Origin: Eumeta japonica
Lineage: Eukaryota; Arthropoda; Insecta; Lepidoptera; Psychidae
DNA length: 64,000 bases
Direction: 5' to 3'
NCBI GenBank assembly: GCA_005406025.1
Contig: BGZK01000475.1
Coordinates: 310,001-374,000, forward strand
Part shown: one piece after another, positions 1 to 10,396 of the stretch
Layout: each line of letters starts with the position of its first letter
How positions within the stretch are numbered: position 1 is the first letter of the stretch
Notes under the pieces: model-generated
Database searches by the model: none
Seen by the model: the letters and a program-made list of their open reading frames with translations, nothing else
Told to the model about the DNA's origin: nothing
Translations under genes and position numbers: made by a program

Positions 1-500
1 GTTTCGAGCCAAAATGGAACCTTTATAATTTCGTCATGTCCGTCCGTATGTCACAGGCATTTTATTAAAAAACCGCAAGATGTATATTGATGAAATTTAT
101 AGTGTAGGTGTCTTGTATAAACTGATACTTAGTTTGGTGGTTAAATGACAAAAATAAATAATTCTAGGGGGAACACTACATACATGAAGTGTCTGAAGTA
201 CAGTAACGGATGCGGAAAAAAAAATTTTCGGCAAACATCAAGGAGTGGCACATATTTCGACAATTCTTTAAAAAATACTTTAAGGCTTCTAAGCAATTTC
301 ACTGATTAAGTGAATATTTTCGGAAATGATCGCGTCAAAAGTTGCAGAAATCGTGCCCCCTCTTTATTTTGTAAACCGTAAGACCAAATGTATGAAAAAA
401 TAAAGAAGATAACACTCAATAAATGCTGTGAACGAAAATTATTTTAAAAATGATAGAATATACTGTTTTTGAGTTATTGCCGATAAATTGCGCTTTTTAA
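1..500 (+). repeat. Decayed lepidopteran interspersed repeat, cut by the window start
   Basis: The order of phrases (ggaacctttataatttcgtc, catgtccgtccgtatgtcac, a GGGGGAAC stretch, then GTGCCCCC followed by a TTTGTAAACC-like block) matches from memory a very common lepidopteran repeat whose better copies carry runs of GTCC before the TATGTCACAG phrase. No protein is encoded here. The copy is heavily diverged and its left end is missing. The family assignment rests on recognition only. Confidence 0.45.
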
Positions 501-840
501 CAAAAGGACGTAAAGGTACATTGAGATCCAGCCAAGTTTCACACCCTTATATTTATTTTTATACAAGAATCTAATCGATATATCTTATATTTCATGATTG
601 GAAAAATAGAGTCTAAAAGTATTTACACTTCGCTTGTATTAGATATTTTATAATAATAAAGTAATAAAGAGGAAACTGCAAAAATTTTTAGGTTGCACGT
701 TGCCGACTGTTGCTTCGGTACTTGGCTTATCCACCAGGTACAACACACTTAGAACTTAGATCTGTGTAGGCTATTTTTTTAAAGTGAAACTTTTATTACA
801 TCGTGTCAAACTTTTTCGTGTGCGTTTGCATGTCGCATTA
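500..840. other. AT-rich spacer, nothing recognised
   Basis: I see no long ORF, RNA gene or repeat structure here. Confidence 0.5.
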
Positions 841-1052
841 CAGTGGGCCGCAGAGTAGGGGTAAAGTGAAAGGCGCTCCCTTCCACTGCTCGTCAGAGCA
901 GTCGAGGCCAATATGGCGGCGCCTATAGTTCGTATCAGCTGACCGTGTAGTGTATAGACTATAGAGTATTCATCTGTGTGGATGGGCGGAGTTACCTACA
1001 CTACGTTGAAAATAAGCGAGTATTGTGTTCAGTATAGTGTAATAGTACCAAT
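840..1052 (+). promoter_or_regulatory. Promoter-like CpG-rich segment with an initiator motif
   Basis: Base composition rises sharply. The sequence contains ATATGGCGGCGCC at 911-923, a Pho/YY1-type core often found in TATA-less promoters, and a TCAGT initiator at 1029-1033, the usual arthropod Inr. An ATG follows 20 bases later. No TATA box sits 30 bases upstream of the Inr. Promoter function is an inference from motif order. Confidence 0.3.
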
Positions 1053-1460
1053 ATGTATAGTACAGAGTTGAATAAAAATGTTACTTGGAAAACTCATCTA
1101 CTTTTATCATTTTCCATTATCATTCCAATTTTTTCGTTTGTTGTTTCATTATTACAGTTAGATTGGCTAGGCATGCACAGTAATCAGAAGAGTTTAGTCT
1201 CAAGTGTCAAACACATTATTGTAAATGTACGTATCACGAGGATAATTAAAAATTGCCTCGCTCGCTTCTGTGCAATTTCATCGTCTCGTTACCAAGCCTC
1301 TGTATTGCGAAAACTTAGATATATCGAAAAAAAACATTCGGCCTCTTGTATATCGATAGAGGTCACACCGTGTACGTGTCACCAGCGAGAGTATAACACC
1401 CCTTCAACCGCAACATATCATTTCTCATTTCCCGACGTCGTCCGGTCGCCGGCAGCTTAG
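1053..1460 (+). CDS. Doubtful 135-codon ORF with a membrane-like N-terminus
   Basis: I do not recognise this protein. Residues 1-13 are polar (MYSTELNKNVTWK). Residues about 14-38 form one hydrophobic stretch (LLLSFSIIIPIFSFVVSLL) that could be a signal anchor. The rest is mixed, with scattered Cys and Arg/Lys and no domain I can name. The ATG lies just downstream of a TCAGT initiator, which is the main reason to list it. A donor-like GTACGT at 1227 would end a first coding exon after 58 codons, which would suit a spliced gene better than the full ORF. Codon use is not clearly biased, and an ORF of this length is within chance expectation. If real, it would more likely be a first exon than a complete gene. 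Confidence 0.2.
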   Translation: MYSTELNKNVTWKTHLLLSFSIIIPIFSFVVSLLQLDWLGMHSNQKSLVSSVKHIIVNVRITRIIKNCLARFCAISSSRYQASVLRKLRYIEKKHSASCISIEVTPCTCHQREYNTPSTATYHFSFPDVVRSPAA

Positions 1461-1499
1461 ATCTAAAACGTTACGACAGATTAACTTTTAGAATCGGAT

Positions 1500-1730
1500 C
1501 GGTATAAATTTCCATTTCAAAGCCGCGTCACATAAAGCGCGTCACAATAAAACTAAAAGTTTATCACGAGACATCTCTGAAGTCGCTCCATCGCTAAGGA
1601 GACTTCAAAACGCGGGATTTACGCGCCGGCCGATATGCCTTATAAAAACCGGCGCGCCGCTTGGCACGCGCTCAAGCGGGTGCGCGGGCGCCGCCGCCGG
1701 TTTCGCCGTCGAACATTGTATTCTGTTAGA
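1500..1730 (+). promoter_or_regulatory. GC-rich island with a TATA-like box
   Basis: A GC-rich block around 1610-1710 contains TTATAAAAA at 1640-1648 followed by CG-rich sequence, as in a TATA promoter on the plus strand. No convincing initiator or ORF follows within 200 bases. It may be an enhancer-type island rather than a promoter. Confidence 0.25.
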
Positions 1731-1860
1731 TGTTAGCAATACGTGATTTGATACTTTATTGTTCTTAATGAAACTTTTTAGACATAAAACATTATTAGCA
1801 AATACTAGTTAAAAACTGAAAACTACATGTTTGTACCTTACAACTTTTTGATGTGAAAGA

Positions 1861-1930
1861 TCTATAGGCGCAGGGTAAACCGTATTGTTGGCGTGACGAC
1901 GGGTCGCCACGCTATACTATACATATATAT
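1861..1930. repeat. GC-rich palindromic repeat, copy 1
   Basis: The phrase cgacgggtcgccacgctata at 1898-1917 recurs at 3713-3732, on the other side of the transposon at 1931-3649. Its core is nearly self-complementary (GGCGAC with GTCGCC in the better copies). It seems to be one unit of a local repeat into which the transposon inserted. Confidence 0.5.
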
Positions 1931-3649
1931 TAGGGTGGTCCAAGCCAATATGGCGAAAAAATTTTTTTAAATTTAGGTTTCGCCACCCCCTCTATTTGTT
2001 ATACCTACCATTTGTATGATGTGTAAAAATTTTCAGCCTCCTATCTTATATACAAGGGGGTGCTCATGGAATCAAAAGTTTCTGACAAAAGTTAAAGATT
2101 GTAAGTAAAACACGTAATTTAAGGTTTACAGTATTTTAATGAAATAGTTATAAAAAGTATTTAAAAACTATCAAAATTAGGTAACAAAGCTATTGCTTAA
2201 TATATAATCAGTCGTAATCTTTCAAAACGATGTTTGTTAGCTCCTTTTTGGATGTTTCAGTAGAAACGATTTTTCTGTTTTCTTCTACTACGTGAAGCAA
2301 AAATTGTTTTTCGTCCTCATTTTTTGTTAGTATCGTGTTGTAATCTTCAAACAATTTCACACCTCTCTGCTTTCTTTTTGCCAGTTATATCGGGCATTAG
2401 TTTGCCGTCCCAATGAACAACTAATGGCGAATCAATATCAAATTTCTTTTTTATATTGCTGTTGCATTCGGTTCTCGCTTTTTTTCTTGCGCGTCGAATA
2501 CTACTGCGAGAGATCGGTAGTGAAGCAGGATTACAACCAAGAGCAGCAGACAATGGAATAATCAGTCGCATTGCTTCTCGATCGGTGATCTTGTTACGAT
2601 CGTAACGTGTTGTGTAAATATACCACTAGTAGACGGTTCAACGCCACAGGAACTAGAAGAACTCTTGGTCTTTTTTGGTACAGGCACCACAAAGTCATCT
2701 TTGGACTTATCCTCTAATATACTCGCATCACTAGAAGTACTACTGAAACTGCACTCAGGTCCTAATTCTTGACTCGACACCACCGAAAATGAAGCATTAC
2801 TTTTAGCAGCCATTTCTCTCAATTCTTCAGATCTTTGTTTCCGTTTCAGAGAACGTTCTTTGACCTTTTCTAGTTTCTAGTCGATTGAAGTTATAATCAT
2901 CTTACGTTCTTCTCTTTGATCGATGAGAAACGCTCTGTCTTCCGCAATTTTTATCACATTCATAGCGCTTGCATGGGAAATATCCAAAAGTTTGTCTAGT
3001 TCATTTGTAAACAAATTCTCCCTCTTTCTTTGAGCTTCAGAGTTTCTTCCTCTATTTTTCTTCAAAAGCAGCCAGTTCTTATGACACTTAATCAGTTTTT
3101 TAATGCAGTGATTTTGTTGTTCGGTCGGAATACTAGATTTGCTCCATACTTCTATAAGTTCTTGAATAAGTGCATGCGCGGAATCTTTCATATATTTGGA
3201 TTCATTTAATATATAGTGATAACGAAGTAAAACTTGCCGAAGAGTAGGGAGTTGGTTAAGCCTCAGCAATGGGTCAACATCTCGGACACCAAGTAGAAAA
3301 AATTCGTCTTTTTTTCGAGTAGATGAACACATTTTATTACACTGATTCACTGCACCATAGTCTACTAAATAAATATCAAAACTGTTTATTCGTTAATAAA
3401 ACTGTTTATTAGTTTATTTTAATACACATTTATTACTTTAACAAGTGACTTATTACACGAAACTGTCCTGTAACAAAAAGTAAAAATTAAGTACTTACAC
3501 AAAAATTCAAAAACAACACTCGATTGAGCACCCAGTTCTACTTGAGCTAGCTGGCTGATATTTTACTATGTTATTACTATAAATGCATGTAACAAATTTT
3601 CGGGGTGGCCAAAAGAAAAATAATAAAAAAATTTTTTGGACCACCCTAA
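1931..3649 (-). mobile_element. Non-autonomous DNA transposon with terminal inverted repeats
   Basis: The ends are inverted copies: TTAGGGTGGTCCAA at the left (from 1930) and TTGGACCACCCTAA at the right (to 3649). Both are followed inward by an A-rich/T-rich run (aaaaaattttttt). The element sits in an AT microsatellite, so the target duplication (TA or several TA units) cannot be fixed. The interior is one broken gene on the minus strand (2208-3350). At 1.7 kb the element lacks most of the catalytic part of its transposase and would depend on a complete relative for movement. I leave the superfamily unassigned. Confidence 0.75.
2208..3350 (-). pseudogene. Broken transposase-like gene, internally deleted
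   Basis: Reading leftwards from the ATG at 3350, the N-terminal part (157 codons) contains GVRDVDPLLRLNQLPTLRQV and a charged helical region, wording I associate with an uncharacterised gene copied many times in arthropod genomes. It stops at a TAG (2877-2879), but the same frame continues to about 2600 through a Ser-rich stretch. A frameshift there leads into the frame holding SSIRRARKKAR and the core SPLVVHWDGKLMPDITGKK, the probable first acidic block of the catalytic domain. At about 2355 the reading jumps frame into a C-terminal piece (DEKQFLLHVVEENRK) ending in TGA at 2208-2210. The catalytic centre normally between these parts is missing, so a deletion removed it. I count one nonsense change, one frameshift and one internal deletion. 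Family recognition is from memory. Confidence 0.6.
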
Positions 3650-3930
3650 TATATATATATATACCATTATATACCCATATACAGTCTATTTATACTAGAG
3701 TGAACTGTGTGGCGACGGGTCGCCACGCTATACAATGGTATGTATATATATATATATATAGTCCAAATGTATACCGTAGTAAACAGCACCATCGTACCGT
3801 GTGAGAAGGGAGTCGCACAGTCGCTTGCGCATGGCGACGCGTCGCCACGTCGTACACTTACTACCTGTGGATTTTATACATCTATAGTATGGCGAGGCGA
3901 CCCGCCGCCGCACCGTACACATTACTACAT
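3650..3930. repeat. TA microsatellites and palindromic GC repeats, copies 2 to 4
   Basis: TA runs lie at 3649-3662 and about 3743-3761. Three related GC modules follow each other. The first is tggcgacgggtcgccacgct near 3711-3730, the second is the perfect palindrome TGGCGACGCGTCGCCA near 3834, and the third is tggcgaggcgacccgccgcc near 3891. Each is followed within 12 bases by a TATAC or GTACAC phrase. The spacing (about 120 and 58 bases) is irregular, so this is a dispersed local repeat and not a clean tandem array. Confidence 0.5.
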
Positions 3931-4000
3931 TTTCATTAATATGATTGTATTTTTAATTAATATTTGATTATTAATAAACAATTATTAATTATTACTATGA
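3930..4000. other. AT-rich spacer
   Basis: Only A/T-rich sequence; a possible polypyrimidine-poor splice acceptor region for the exon-like segment that follows. Confidence 0.3.
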
Positions 4001-4129
4001 CAAGCAATTGTCACAATAATACCGTCAGAGGAAACATCGAATATAACTATTACTGAAGTCACAGATGAAATGAATGAAGTTGTGGCGACTTGAAATTGAT
4101 ATTGACTTTTTGTATTTAAGGAAAATAAA
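4001..4129 (+). pseudogene. Isolated terminal-exon-like segment with poly(A) signal
   Basis: The plus-strand frame 4001-4093 encodes 30 residues rich in Glu, Thr and Val (core SEETSNITITEVTDEMNEVV) and ends in TGA. An AATAAA follows at 4124-4129, 31 bases after the stop. An AG at 4003-4004 could be a splice acceptor. The amino-acid make-up is unlike translated AT-rich spacer. I cannot find the upstream coding part in this window. It may be the last exon of a gene, or the 3' end of an old retrocopy or transposon gene. Confidence 0.25.
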
Positions 4130-5105
4130 TGTTTATTAAGTAAATGATCATCATTTTCTGTAAAAAATTCGTCATATTTAATTTTTCCATTATGCTATAT
4201 TTAGTTCCAGTTGTAATCTTGTCTTTAATGCATATTACTTGTACAAACTCGATGTTTCACATCTGCCAGGCGTCCCGTGACGGCTCACATTTTTTATTAT
4301 TATACAACAATCCGTTTTTGATAAGGTCTAAGTACGTTATATTTCTTAGTATATTCTCTCATAATAGAACACTAACCGCATCACTTGTGTCGATCATTTT
4401 CTTTGAAACTGAAATTTAGTATAAAGATATGAATCTTTGATTCTCCCATACTGTTATGGTTTCAAAGCAAAAATCAAAAAACAAATTTGTTCAAATTTTA
4501 ATTTTGATATAAGTTTAATGTTTGAGGGTACAATGTAAACCAATCTTATCAATCTTTATTAACTCACTTTTTATCTAAGCGTTTGTTTGTCTATTCAGTA
4601 CAAACTTTGCAATGGTTTTCAAAATAACTTCTAAATGTGCTAAAGACTCAAAGTTCAACTCAAAGACCAGCTGGCTGGTCATGCAATGCTAAATCGCTTT
4701 TTTATTTCTTTGTATATTACTGTGTGTTTTGGTACAAAACTTGCAATCGACTTTAAATTAACTTAACGATTAGCTAGATAGTTGAAAATTTAAATAAAAA
4801 TAACCAAGAATTGGATGATAATACAATATTAATTCGATTTCTCGTCTGTGTCTCTCTTGTTTTGTCTCTTGGACACAAATTTTGCAAAAAGTCTCGCAAA
4901 TACCGGTCCGGTTGTTTTTTTTTTATAGGAACTTACGCATTCGTATTCGGGAAGCACCACCTGGTGAAATGGAACTGATGATGAAAACCTCCGATGACCA
5001 CTGAAACTTCTCGATGTAATTATTTTACAAATTATAACGAGGATTAGTCACGGTTATTAAGTGACTTTTGGTCTTCAAAACTCCCGCTCAAATCGTAGAA
5101 AACCC
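4130..5105. other. AT-rich spacer
   Basis: No gene or clear repeat seen. A 91-codon hydrophobic ORF at 4144-4419 has the Phe/Ile/Leu-rich make-up expected of translated AT-rich DNA. Confidence 0.4.
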
Positions 5106-5109
5106 TGTC

Positions 5110-6170
5110 CTATGTATGGTGTGAGTAGCGGATTGATATGGTGAGTGCAATATTTATGGAGACTCCAGTGCTTACATCAGAATAAATGGGGCACATGTTG
5201 AACTGGTACGACATTCGTAGAGATGTCAGACAGGATAGTGTGGCGTCACCACGGCTTTTCGGTCTATACATGATAGCTGTGTATATGGTTTGAAAGTGTA
5301 TCAGTGTGAACTGTGAATTGATGAGTTATCATCAAATACCTCGTACGCTGGCGACGAGGTAATCCTTGCGCTGTCGGTATGTGAATTGCAGGAGATGGTA
5401 ACTATAACGAATAAATCTGTTAAAAAAACAAATAAGAAAGTGAACATCGGTAAGAATAAGTCATAGTGTTTTAAAGAAGCGAAAGCATGAGTGAATACTA
5501 TATAAGTGCAGAAGGTGACAGAGTTGAACAACTTAAACAGCTTGTCTATTATGGTAGTTTATTTAAAAATGACGGTACAAATGATAGAGATATTGAAAAG
5601 AGAGTGAATGCTGGTAATAAAGCGAATGTGGCCTAGCCTACTATGATGATAGTAAAAGTGCCTCCGACATGGTTTATATATAGTGGAGTTTTGATCCCTA
5701 AGCTTATGTACGGCAGGAAAACTTAGACATAAGAAAAATGAAAGGAGAATCAATGCGAATGAGACGCGATCTCTGCATAATATATGTAGAGTGTCTTTGA
5801 AAGATAAATGTAGGTAGAGTGAGGTCAGAGAGAAGTGTGCTTTAAAATTAGATGTAGTAATTAAAGTTGAAAAATGTTGTTGCGGTGGTTTGTCTATCTC
5901 GAAAGAATGAATAAAAATAGACTAAGAATACAAATATTTTGAGCGAGTGCGTATGATGGAAAGGTCGGCAAGGGTTGCTCTAGAAAATTGTAAGCAGATC
6001 AAATTGGTGGCATATTTAAGAAGAGCTAAATTTTAAGCACCCGAAGCCGATGAGTTTGTATAAAAAGATTTATGAATGTTAGTGAAGAAAGAGATAAATT
6101 CAAAGGTTGTTCTATGTGGAAATTTGTTGTGTTTGTCTACCCTTTTGGGAAATAGGCGAGAGTATATAAA
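5110..6170 (+). mobile_element. RTE-type LINE, 3' end, copy A (dead)
   Basis: This is the C-terminal part of a non-LTR reverse transcriptase plus the tail, recognised because the same text recurs at 19805, 28975 (reverse) and 31590. Around 5335-5460 the frame gives YAGDEVILAPSVCELQEMV, where the catalytic YADD box has become YAGD. Later parts still read like a thumb and C-terminal extension (SGSLF / KNDGTNDRDIEKRVNAGNKA, then RRNIC.VSLKDKC). Stops and frameshifts are frequent. The 5' end is missing, typical for LINE insertion by target-primed reverse transcription. The family reads like the RTE elements described from Heliconius and Bombyx, an assignment made from memory. Confidence 0.7.
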
Positions 6171-6984
6171 AATATGCGGAATCTCAAATACAACAAAGTT
6201 TTTATATAATTTTTAAGTGATACTTGTAATATTTGGGTACGATTTGAAAACGACGTAACAGATATTTTTTTCAAAACTTTTGTACAAAATGGTCAACTTT
6301 TTGCATAAAAAGTAATAGTAATTTTTAAAATTAAGAACATGTCATAAAAACGGGAGAACGCTCGATAAACAAGGTTTGATCGTGAGTCTCTCTATAAATT
6401 TTATGGTTGTGATTTCTTTACATACACAGTTCTTTACATACATACAAGAAGAAATTCTTCAAATTAAAAGTGGTAGTCAATAGAATCTAAAGAAAAACAA
6501 GGATTGTAACCGATTTAGTAAAAACGGGACGCGTGAAAACAGATCATACACGATCACGATCATGCACGATCACGTCCGTAAAACTTTATGTATCGTAATT
6601 TTACGTATTCTTTATTAGTTTCAGAATTGCAGCAAGTGGTTTCCTGTTGCAAATGGTTGTCTGATTCAGCATAGTTTATACTTAATAATTCTGTTTTTAT
6701 TAGAAAGGATGTACTTCAAGGGTACTTTGATGAGTGTTTGGTTAGGTTCTGATTATAGGATCCAAATTAACAATACTCGGTCGAATCTTTTATAGGTTAT
6801 CCGGATATTTGAGTCACCTACCGTAAGATCGTTATGTTCAAGAATTGTCGTAGTGGAATATGATGATCAAAGGAACTCCTTAACGGCTTCCAGTAAGGGT
6901 GCGATCTATGAGCAGCACGTTTAGTAGGTCTACCCATATTCAGACAAATTAGTTAGTTTGCTTCAGATTCACTGTAAATAATAA
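6171..6984. other. AT-rich spacer
   Basis: Apart from a small imperfect repeat of CACGATCACGATCATG near 6547-6573, I see nothing here. Confidence 0.4.
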
Positions 6985-7513
6985 AAATGAATTAAAAATT
7001 TTAGCAAAAAAAAACGACTTCAAAATAAAACCTATTCCAAAACAAATTAATATGCCCTAAAAAGTAAAAAAAATAATTTAATTTTCTTCTATAACTTAAT
7101 ATTCAACTTACTTTTTATCAATATGTAGGTACGATCTACGTGTTTACCACGCAAACAGGTAGGTAGGTACCTACCCACTTCAAATTTAACTCAACACATA
7201 CCTATGAATAACAAACAATTATCAAAATATTTTTAGAGGTCTCCTAAGTAAAATGAAATGAAAAATATTAGACTACTTAAAATTCAATCAAATTATTACG
7301 ATAATATGATGTAGTTACAATTATTGTTATTTTTGGACTCGTTGTCTATTGCTAAACATATTGTAGTGTTTCCTTGGCTGGCTAGAAAAAGTAAGATGAT
7401 TATTAAGTTGTAGAAGTTTGCGCAATTATTTTTTATTTTTAGTGCATATTTATTTGTTTTGAAATAGGTTTTGTTTTGAAGTCAGTTTTTTTTGTTAAAT
7501 TTTTAATTATTTA
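6985..7513. mobile_element. MITE-like foldback element
   Basis: Two inverted arms face each other. The outer arms (6985-7047 and 7451-7513) contain cgacttcaaaataaaaccta and its complement, with about 85 percent match by eye. The inner arms (7072-7113 and 7389-7430) also pair. No ORF lies between. The interior holds a 14-bp palindrome GGTAGGTACCTACC at 7162-7175. The phrase AAAAACGACTTCAA is common in lepidopteran repeats. Confidence 0.7.
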
Positions 7514-7779
7514 ATCGGTATTGTCTTTATTCTCTGATTTTCTACTCATAATATAATAAGCGTGTGAAGCGTGCATTTGCTAGTTTTTTTTTATTATTGT
7601 GACGTTGTAGGTACAATGCATCTATGTTCTACTCGTATAAAAGGACGCCTCTCAAAATTTTGTCCTCGAAATTTTTGGACTTGCTCCGAGATTTATAACT
7701 ATATGAGATGTATAACTAAGTTTTATTAAGTACGCTTATTTTCATTAAGGATCTTCACATTTGTTTAGCTATTCGTATC
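7514..7779. other. AT-rich spacer
   Basis: Short T-rich DNA with no recognised feature. Confidence 0.4.
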
Positions 7780-8440
7780 ATAGCGATACATCGGCGCGCG
7801 CGCGCCGCGTCGTTGAGTAGAAGCCGAGCCGCGTGAGTCAGGCGGCCGTGGCGAGATTAGGGTCTGTTTATGCGCGCGAGTCGCGACCGGAGCCGCTCGC
7901 GCGTGTTTTTACTCCATCGCGATTTCACTCCGCCGATAATGACCTGTCCATAGTTTTGACGGACGGCCCCTTACGCCCGCTGGCCGCGCTAATCCCGGGC
8001 GCTCAGCTACGAACAAACAACTCATCGCTCCATTCGTTTTTTATAGAACTCTACCTTTGAAAATAAACTACGCAATGCCCTCTCCGCGATGTGGATACGG
8101 CTCGTAAAGTCCGAAGGATGCCTCTATATTTACTTTAATAATTTCACGTCAATATAAAAAGTTTCGATTGTAATAATACGGATTTTTAGGACAGCCCCGG
8201 GCCGTCGCCGGCGCACGAAAACAACAATTTTTCGATGTCCCTCATCTATTAGTAAAATAAATACGGCGGTGAATGCCAGACTGTCTCCGAGTTAATTAGT
8301 TGCGGCTCCATTTCGCAAGTTGTCAAAGAAAGTAACAGCTCGCAGAGCGGCCGCGTGAGTCGCGGGTTATTTGCCACCTGTCATGCGTGCACGCAACTTA
8401 TTTCCGCTGAAAGAATTCGATTTGAAAACTCAAACGGACA
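7780..8440. promoter_or_regulatory. Large CpG-rich island cluster, candidate enhancer
   Basis: About 650 bases rich in C, G and CpG, including an alternating CG run near 7792-7807. The ORF at 7833-8060 lacks similarity I know. The island carries a homeodomain-type TTAATTAG at 8292-8299 and an E-box CACCTG at 8375-8380. No splice-flanked coding exon is apparent. A conserved non-coding element is my inference. Confidence 0.35.
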
Positions 8441-8519
8441 ATTGATTCATTAATAATAATTAGGTAATTAATAATGAATAGGCAATTTATTATTGTAGGA
8501 AATATCTAATATATAAAGG

Positions 8520-8885
8520 TATGATCAACTTTTAATGTTGTAGCGCCATGCTGTAGTCAACTTGACATCACGAAAATAGGCTGGCTAGGACGGTGAGACA
8601 CCACATTATCACAGAATAACTCTTAATAAAGCTTCCACTATTGTGTTTGTTCCAGCGAGTGGAAGTTTTGGTGAACCACTTCCCTTCGTCACACCACTCC
8701 ATCATCCATCACGCCACTTCTCCGTGCATCATCAGATATCTTATTCCTAATACACAAATGGTTGGCAACGCACTGGTTACACCTCTGGGGTTGCGAGTGT
8801 CCATTGATAGCAGTGACCACCTACTTTTTGGTGCTTCGCATGCTTGTTCACTCCTCGGAATTGCTATAAAAATAACTTGTGATAG
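8520..8885 (+). repeat. Interspersed lepidopteran repeat, copy 1
   Basis: The segment 8757-8873 (core ggcaacgcactggttacacc, then ttgcgagtgtccattgatag and cagtgaccacctac) matches 52497-52610. Weaker matches upstream extend the similarity to about 8540. The wording is that of a widespread lepidopteran repeat with a GGCGGTGATCGCTTACCATC consensus. No protein is encoded; the 85-codon ORF here is incidental. Confidence 0.6.
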
Positions 8886-9834
8886 AAAACAACACTAGCG
8901 ATAGCGTATATTTGTGTAGTACAAATGTTGCTTATCAAAATAATAAATATAGATTTAGATTCTACTTGATGTTAGGAATAAATAGTTTAACAAAGCAACA
9001 AAATTAGAAGTTAAAAACAGCAAAAAGTACAGTTTTTATTGTAAGCAACAATTTATCATTGTCTTCATCCTCGCCGTGCGGAGTGTCCCGCAACTGGAGT
9101 TTGCTCCCCGAGCGGATGGGCAGCGACGTCTCAGACCTTAAAATAAATATTTAACTTTGCTTAACGAAAAGAAAATTTCTGCCATTCATTTACTTACGTT
9201 TAATAGCTTTAGGAGGAAAGTTAAAAATATTTCAGTGATCTCCAGTGAACCGACTCCAAGAATAACTAATTATTTAAATAAGTTTTTGAAGGCGTATTGC
9301 ATTTCATTTTTGTAAAAGTTAATTTTGAAGTTAGTTATTGTCGTATTTCCATATAAAAAACATGTAACAATAAAATTTATCGTATGAAATATAATTGTAA
9401 GGTTACACTATTGGACCTTAAAAATGAGAGTCCAAGTTTAATGGTCTTTTTATAACTTTTTTCTAAAAAGGACGGGGCTGTTAAATAATGGCTTATTCTT
9501 AATCTAGTGATAAATACAGGCAGTTTATTTATTTATATGAATATACATGTAGTTTATTACAGACAAGCATAAATGCTTTTACCGAATAGATAGATATACT
9601 CGAAAAAAATTAAAATTTTACATATGTAACAAAAAAAAATTCCTTATTTTTCAATGTTTTGATAAGGACAGTAGTAAAAATGGCTTAATAAATCATTTAA
9701 AATAAAGAGATATGTGTATATACTTTTTCAAATAATTGCAAAACTCCAGCGATACAATTAAGGTAAACTCGTCTCAGCATCTCGAAGATTGATCTCCGCA
9801 AAGATTTTCTTTTAGATATTGTCCATCATTTCCA
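8886..9834. other. AT-rich spacer
   Basis: A moderately GC-rich patch at 9070-9130 is the only departure from AT-rich sequence; nothing is recognised. Confidence 0.4.
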
Positions 9835-9960
9835 GAAAAAACGCATGTCGCCGTCGGGCGGACGGGCGGAGACATCTAAACGAGATCAGCCGTCCGCCCG
9901 CCGTCAGCCGCCCGCCGCCCGCCGCGGCTGACGGCGCTATTTGCAGGTGTAATCTAAATA
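9835..9960. promoter_or_regulatory. GC-rich island with two short inverted repeats
   Basis: CGGGCGGACGG (9855-9865) pairs with CCGTCCGCCCG (9890-9900), and CCGTCAGCCG (9901-9910) pairs with CGGCTGACGG (9925-9934). A CAGGTG E-box follows near 9944. Possible regulatory island or RNA-structured segment. Confidence 0.3.
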
Positions 9961-10396
9961 GATCTACTGCCCTCGTGTCTACGTGCCCTCACACTTAAAC
10001 TGCTTTTGTACGGTTATTACTTACGTATCTCTAACTGCGATACGAGAATCGGGGATAGGTTTCAAACGTCGGGATATCTATTCAGAAAAGCATTTTAATA
10101 CCTGTTTAATGCACTATTAGTATAAATCTTTGAGATGTTTTAGAAATTTTTGTGACGCTCACACGCGTTGCAGTCTTCGCAGCTCCAAGCATTTTTGCCT
10201 TTATTACCGACGTCAGTCGTAATCTAAGTAAGTGGTCGTTTTGTACAATAAGTAGGTACGTGGTTCTTCGGGTCAGTAGCTGCTACTCTTACCTAACTCC
10301 TTCAGACGTTCGCCTTCCCAAAATCTTATTTTAGATTAAGAGGCTCAAGACATAATATTGATTCATATTAAGTTACATTGGTCGGATGCGAATTGA
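9961..10396. other. Mixed spacer
   Basis: No supported feature. A 60-codon ORF at 10152-10334 has no recognisable domain. Confidence 0.35.

Noticed and set aside
1053..4093. A two-exon gene joining the 1053 ORF to the exon-like segment at 4001
   Set aside because: The donor at 1227 ends in phase 0, whereas the only nearby acceptor (4003-4004) enters at the second codon position, so the frame is not kept.
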